Positions 6,144-9,299 of a stretch of 9,299 nucleotides of DNA are shown here, piece by piece. The stretch spans positions 1 through 9,299 of the forward strand of contig VYCX01000168.1 of NCBI GenBank assembly GCA_009843725.1. Direction: 5' to 3'. The DNA is from Boseongicola sp. SB0675_bin_26 (lineage in GTDB: Bacteria; Pseudomonadota; Alphaproteobacteria; Rhodobacterales; Rhodobacteraceae). The translations under genes were made by a program, and so were the position numbers. Positions within the stretch are counted from its first letter, which is position 1; the number at the start of each line of letters is the position of its first letter. The notes below the pieces were generated by a model. It was not told the DNA's origin. It ran no database searches and saw only the letters and a list, made by a program, of their open reading frames with translations.

Positions 6144-6785
6144 TCACGCAGCCTCGGCCGGGAAAGCCCGCTGCATGAGATCATACGGGTGCTTCCAGCC
6201 GTCGAGCGCCTCGATCCGCTTCAGCCAGGCATCAATGGCCGGCCAGTCCTTGCGCTCGAAGCCGAACGGCTCCTCGTAGAAAAGATAGCTGCAGCAGGTC
6301 AGATCCGCATTCGTGACATCTTGCCCGACGATCCACGCGCGCGAGTCAAGATGACCTTCGAGGACCCGGAGCGCCGCCGTCAACCTTCCCTGGAGCCACG
6401 CGATCACGGGCTCGGGGCGCTTGTCCGGCGGCAGGAAGTTCATGAGAAACCGTGTCACGCCGGCCTGGCTCGACAGCTTGTGATTGTCCCAGAGCACCCA
6501 GCGGAGTATCTCCCGACGGCTTTCCGCTGACCGACCGCCAAAGAGCCCGGTTCTTTCCGAAAGATAGTCCTGTATCACGCCGGACTGGGTCAGGTGCACG
6601 TCGCCATCGACGAGCACGGGCGCCTCGCCCATGACGTTCACGTCGTGACGATAGCTCTCGCTGCGCGATGCGCCATTGAAGAAGTCCACGAAGACCGGCT
6701 CCCAGTCGAGCGGTCCGAGTTCCAGCGCAAGCGCCGCCTTGTATGAGTGTCCGCTTTCGCCGAAACAGTGCAGCTTGATCGTCAT
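6144..6785 (-). CDS. Glutathione S-transferase family protein within the beta-oxidation operon
   Basis: This 213-aa protein has the GST layout: a thioredoxin-like N-terminal domain (about 1-78) and a helical C-terminal domain (about 88-205). Visible glutathione-site features are the cis-Pro in GEAPVLV (P56) and the QS pair in HLTQSG (Q67, S68). The first-strand loop reads CFGESGHS, so Cys7, Ser11 or Ser14 could be the residue that contacts the thiol; I cannot decide which. NADLTCCSYLFY near residues 158-169 matches the conserved N-capping region of the GST fold. Its GGAGG ribosome binding site (6790-6794) overlaps the space after the dehydrogenase stop, and only 11 bases separate the genes, so it is cotranscribed with acyl-CoA enzymes. 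Its substrate is unknown. Detoxifying reactive enoyl-CoA or aldehyde by-products is a guess from context. Confidence 0.85.
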   Translation of the reverse strand: MTIKLHCFGESGHSYKAALALELGPLDWEPVFVDFFNGASRSESYRHDVNVMGEAPVLVDGDVHLTQSGVIQDYLSERTGLFGGRSAESRREILRWVLWDNHKLSSQAGVTRFLMNFLPPDKRPEPVIAWLQGRLTAALRVLEGHLDSRAWIVGQDVTNADLTCCSYLFYEEPFGFERKDWPAIDAWLKRIEALDGWKHPYDLMQRAFPAEAA

Positions 6786-6796
6786 TCGCCCTCCAA

Positions 6797-8575
6797 TCAG
6801 AATCTCTCGGCGCCAAGATCCATCACAGGTTCCGCGCCGCTCGTTATGCGCGCCAGGTGCAGGCCGGTCGCCGGCAGCTGTCGGGACATGTAGTAGCGTC
6901 CGGTCATGATTTTCGTCTCGTAGTATTCGGCGTCTTCGGCCCCAAGCTCAAGCGCTTCCATCGACGCCCTTGCCATGCGTGCCCACATGAAGCCCAAGGA
7001 AACGTGGCCGAACAGGTGCATGAAATCGTAGGATCCCGCCAGCGCGTGCAGCGGGTTCCTTGCGCCCTCCTGCAGGAAGTACATCCCCGCGGCCTGCAAG
7101 TCCTTCGAAGCGGCCTTCAGCGGATCGAGGAAATCGGACTTCAGGGACTCGTTCCCTTCGCTCTCCTTGATGAAGCCCTTCACCAGTCCGAAGAATGTCA
7201 TGATCGCCTTGCCGCCGTTCGCGGGAAGCTTCCGGCCCACCAGGTCCAGCGACTGGACGCCGTTGGTTCCCTCGTAGATCATTGCGATGCGCGCGTCCCG
7301 CACGAATTGCTCAATGCCGGCCTCTCTCGTGAAGCCCGAGCCGCCAAGAGTCTGCTGCGCCAGAACGCAAGCCTCGAAGCCCTTGTCCGTCAGGAATCCC
7401 TTCATCACCGGAGTCAGCAGCGAGACCATCGCCTCGGCCTCCTTGTCGCCCATCCGGCGCGTACGGTCGATCATCTCCGCACCCCAGAATGCCAAGGCGC
7501 GCGCGCCTTCGACGAACGACTTCTGATCGAGCAGGTTGCGGCGCACGTCCGGGTGGACAATGACCGGGTCGGCCGGACCGTCCGGGTTCCTCGCTCCGGT
7601 CACGTCCCGGCCCTGCAGCCGCTCCCGGGCGAACACGACGGCGTTCTGGTAGGCGATCTCGGCCTGCGCGTAGCCCTGGAGCGCCACCAGGAGCCTCGCC
7701 TCGTTCATCATCGTGAACATGGCCCGCATGCCCTTGTGCATCTCGCCCACAAGCCATCCGGTGGCGCCGTCGTAGTTCATGACGCAGGTCGCGTTGCCGT
7801 GGATGCCCATTTTTTCTTCCAGACCGCCGCAGGAAAGCCGGTTCCGCTCGCCGAGCGAGCCGTCCTCGCCGGGAAGGAACTTCGGCACAACGAAGAGCGA
7901 GATCCCCTTGATCCCCTCCGGACCGTCGGGAATGCGTGCAAGCACGAGGTGAACGATGTTCTCGGCCAAGTCGTGCTCGCCGCCCGAAATCCAGATCTTC
8001 TGGCCCGAAATCCTGTAGCTTCCGTCCTCCTGCGGTTCCGCCTTGGTGCGAATGAGGCCGAGGTCGGTGCCGCAATGCGGTTCCGTCAGGTTCATCGTTC
8101 CCGACCAGCGCCCTTCGTGCATCCGGGAAACGTAGGTCGCCCTTTGCTCGTCCGACCCGTGGGCCGCCAACGTCATCGCCGCGCCCTGCACCAGCCCCGC
8201 ATACATCTGGAAGGCCATGTTCGCGGACGAGAAGAGCTCGCCGACCGCCGTGTTCAGGAGATGCGGCATGCCCTGCCCGCCATGTTCCGGGTCGGCGGCA
8301 AGACCCATCCAGCCACCATTCGCCATTTCGTCCCAGGCCGCCTTGAACCCTTCCGGCGTTCGCACGACGCCGTTTTCGAGCGAGCAGCCTTGCGTGTCCC
8401 CAACGACGTTCAACGGCTGCAGTACATTTGCGGCAATCTTCCCGGCCTCTTCAAGAACCGCCGCAGTGAAGCTTCGGTCGAGATCCTCGTAGCCGGGAAT
8501 GTCGCTCTCGCTGACCTTGAACAGGTCATGAAGCAGGAATTGCTGGTCTCTCACGGGAGGTGTGTAGGCTGGCAT
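6797..8575 (-). CDS. Acyl-CoA dehydrogenase, long (about 590 aa) DmdC-like type
   Basis: The 592-aa flavoprotein begins with a short extra N-terminal segment ([19 protein letters not shown]). It then has the acyl-CoA dehydrogenase N-terminal, middle ([13 protein letters not shown] at 161-173, [12 protein letters not shown] at 191-202) and C-terminal domains, plus a further helical domain (about 460-592). The catalytic base is very likely E435 in [10 protein letters not shown]. Length and motifs resemble the group with methylmercaptopropionyl-CoA dehydrogenase DmdC as well as fatty acyl-CoA dehydrogenases. Its place with FadA and FadB favours fatty acid beta-oxidation as the first step, but a DMSP-related substrate cannot be excluded. 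Start ATG 8575 is chosen because family similarity begins there and GGAGG (8586-8590) lies 10 bases upstream; the frame is open to 8722, but those 49 residues look non-conserved. It is first in the operon. Confidence 0.92.
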   Translation of the reverse strand: MPAYTPPVRDQQFLLHDLFKVSESDIPGYEDLDRSFTAAVLEEAGKIAANVLQPLNVVGDTQGCSLENGVVRTPEGFKAAWDEMANGGWMGLAADPEHGGQGMPHLLNTAVGELFSSANMAFQMYAGLVQGAAMTLAAHGSDEQRATYVSRMHEGRWSGTMNLTEPHCGTDLGLIRTKAEPQEDGSYRISGQKIWISGGEHDLAENIVHLVLARIPDGPEGIKGISLFVVPKFLPGEDGSLGERNRLSCGGLEEKMGIHGNATCVMNYDGATGWLVGEMHKGMRAMFTMMNEARLLVALQGYAQAEIAYQNAVVFARERLQGRDVTGARNPDGPADPVIVHPDVRRNLLDQKSFVEGARALAFWGAEMIDRTRRMGDKEAEAMVSLLTPVMKGFLTDKGFEACVLAQQTLGGSGFTREAGIEQFVRDARIAMIYEGTNGVQSLDLVGRKLPANGGKAIMTFFGLVKGFIKESEGNESLKSDFLDPLKAASKDLQAAGMYFLQEGARNPLHALAGSYDFMHLFGHVSLGFMWARMARASMEALELGAEDAEYYETKIMTGRYYMSRQLPATGLHLARITSGAEPVMDLGAERF

Positions 8576-8877
8576 CCTGATGTCGCCTCCGGCATGTTGC
8601 TTGGCCACCTTGGCGCAACGGCAAATTTCGCGCAACGCCACAATTCCGTTGGCACGCCGGCAAGCATGGCGCCGCGCCGACTTGCCGGCATCGTTCCAGT
8701 CATTTGGTGACGCGGAATTCATGGCACAAGACCCGCGCCCTCAGTCCGTGCAGGCAAGTGCCGAGCCGCGGCAACGAAGACGTTCGCCGCCGTCAGTGCA
8801 GGCATCTTCGCCAACGCCGGTTCAATCGGCTTGCCGAACGCGAACAAACGGACGAAAACCCGCGAAGGAGGCCACTC
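8576..8877. promoter_or_regulatory. Divergent intergenic region between the beta-oxidation operon and the thioesterase
   Basis: About 300 bases separate the two divergent start codons, enough for promoters in both directions. I see no clear sigma-70 boxes, which is common in GC-rich alphaproteobacteria. The noteworthy elements are the AAATTT-centred dyad at 8611-8640 and a short direct repeat GTGCAGGCA (8748-8756 and 8796-8804). The 54-codon reading frame at 8721-8885 is not convincing as a gene. Confidence 0.5.
8611..8640. promoter_or_regulatory. Candidate operator dyad in front of the beta-oxidation operon
   Basis: A 30-base imperfect palindrome is centred on AAATTT (8623-8628) with outer arms TGGCG (8611-8615) and CGCCA (8636-8640). 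Ten of fifteen half-site positions are symmetric. It sits 36-65 bases before the dehydrogenase start, a usual place for a TetR- or GntR-type repressor site of fatty acid catabolism. No regulator gene is in the window, so its identity is unknown. Confidence 0.35.
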
Positions 8878-9299
8878 ATGCCTGACAAGGTCGGAATCCG
8901 TGGAGCGGGAAGGCGTCGGTTCATCGACGAGCTGCCCTTTTGCCGGGCCATGAACATGGTTCTCGAGGAAGTGGGCGAAGGCACCGCTGTCGTCTCGATG
9001 CCCTGGAACGACCGGCTTGTGGGCGATCCCGCCACGGGAGTCGCGCATGGCGGTGCCGTCTCCTCCTTGCTGGACACCTGCGGCGGGGTTGCCGTTCTCT
9101 CCCATCCTGCCAAGCCGTCAGCCACCGCGACACTGAATTTCCGCATCGACTACATGCGGCCCGCCACACCGGGACAAACGATCACTGCGCACGCGACCTG
9201 CTACCACTTGACCCGAACCGTCGCCTTTGTTCGCACCTTGGCGACCGACGAGGACAAGGCCAATCCCGTTGCCACGGCAACGGGCGCCTTCGTCGTGCA
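8878..9299 (+). CDS. PaaI-type hotdog-fold thioesterase (cut by window edge)
   Basis: The plus strand opens at ATG 8878 with a strong AAGGAGG site (8865-8871) 6 bases upstream and stays open for 140 codons to the window end. GVAHGGAVSSLLDTCGGVAV (residues 56-75) is the hotdog helix with the HGG motif that shapes the acyl-CoA thioesterase active site in PaaI relatives; Asp69 is a candidate catalytic residue. TATLNFRIDYMRPATPGQTI (83-102) is the matching central strand. Family members are usually 130-160 aa, so only a short C-terminus is missing. It would hydrolyse acyl-CoA thioesters in the cytoplasm, perhaps releasing CoA from intermediates that stall in beta-oxidation. It is divergent from the beta-oxidation operon and may share regulation with it. 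The substrate cannot be read from sequence. Confidence 0.85.
   Translation, partial: MPDKVGIRGAGRRRFIDELPFCRAMNMVLEEVGEGTAVVSMPWNDRLVGDPATGVAHGGAVSSLLDTCGGVAVLSHPAKPSATATLNFRIDYMRPATPGQTITAHATCYHLTRTVAFVRTLATDEDKANPVATATGAFVV

Noticed and set aside
6857..8710. A 617-codon plus-strand open frame opposite the acyl-CoA dehydrogenase
   Set aside because: It is an antisense shadow for the same reason; the minus-strand protein has full family motifs, while this one has none.
6798..8722. N-terminal extension of the acyl-CoA dehydrogenase to ATG 8722
   Set aside because: The 49 extra residues look unlike the family, cover the promoter region, and a GGAGG site precedes the internal ATG at 8575.
8721..8885. 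A 54-codon plus-strand frame overlapping the thioesterase start, as a possible leader peptide
   Set aside because: Its composition is Arg/Pro/Ser/Gln-rich with no family resemblance, its ribosome binding site is poor, and the thioesterase has its own strong site. Coding is not supported.
1..9299. CRISPR arrays, tRNA or rRNA genes, toxin-antitoxin or phage-defence modules
   Set aside because: Reading both strands showed no regularly spaced repeats, no tRNA-like cloverleaf and no such protein families. Apart from the IS remnant the content is metabolic and transport genes.

Overview
The window is GC-rich. Its gene content and protein style suggest an alphaproteobacterium, most likely of the Rhodobacterales/Rhodobacteraceae. 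It holds a 592-aa acyl-CoA dehydrogenase of the DmdC-like type, a 44-aa aa3-type cytochrome c oxidase subunit IV, and an AzlCD pair. Taxonomy is inferred from sequence recognition, not from a search.

Left part (1-1180). The first 181 bases are the 5' end of a leftward fdhD-type gene (formate dehydrogenase accessory sulfurtransferase), cut by the window edge. Next to it is a degenerate IS200/IS605-type element carrying a broken rightward tnpB. That gene has one in-frame TGA near its N-terminus and a deletion that removes most of the RuvC core, yet its C-terminal zinc finger is preserved. A 42-nt stem-loop lies at the element's left end and a chain of hairpins at its right end. Candidate TTCAC boundary motifs are at 170-174 and 1120-1124. 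No tnpA is present.

Centre-left (1182-2206). azlC and azlD, the two membrane subunits of a branched-chain amino acid exporter, overlap by four bases (GTGA). They face a very small leftward gene (2407-2541) for cytochrome oxidase subunit IV across about 200 bases of convergent intergenic DNA.

Main part (2667-8575, leftward). Four closely packed genes form a fatty acid beta-oxidation operon, transcribed in the order acyl-CoA dehydrogenase, glutathione S-transferase-like protein, thiolase (FadA-like), multifunctional enoyl-CoA hydratase/3-hydroxyacyl-CoA dehydrogenase (FadB-like). Gaps between them are 11, 14 and 52 bases. The dehydrogenase makes the 2-enoyl-CoA, the FadB-like protein hydrates and oxidises it to 3-ketoacyl-CoA, and the thiolase cleaves it. 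The role of the GST-like protein is unknown.

Right end (8576-9299). A roughly 300-base divergent intergenic region contains a centred AAATTT dyad that could be an operator. It is followed by a rightward PaaI-type hotdog thioesterase gene that runs off the window and probably belongs to acyl-CoA metabolism as well.

Most of the window is ordinary housekeeping and catabolic content. The parts worth a second look are the decayed TnpB element with its preserved terminal structures, its position at the start of fdhD, and the dyad in front of the beta-oxidation operon. I see no convincing new defence or other novel system.
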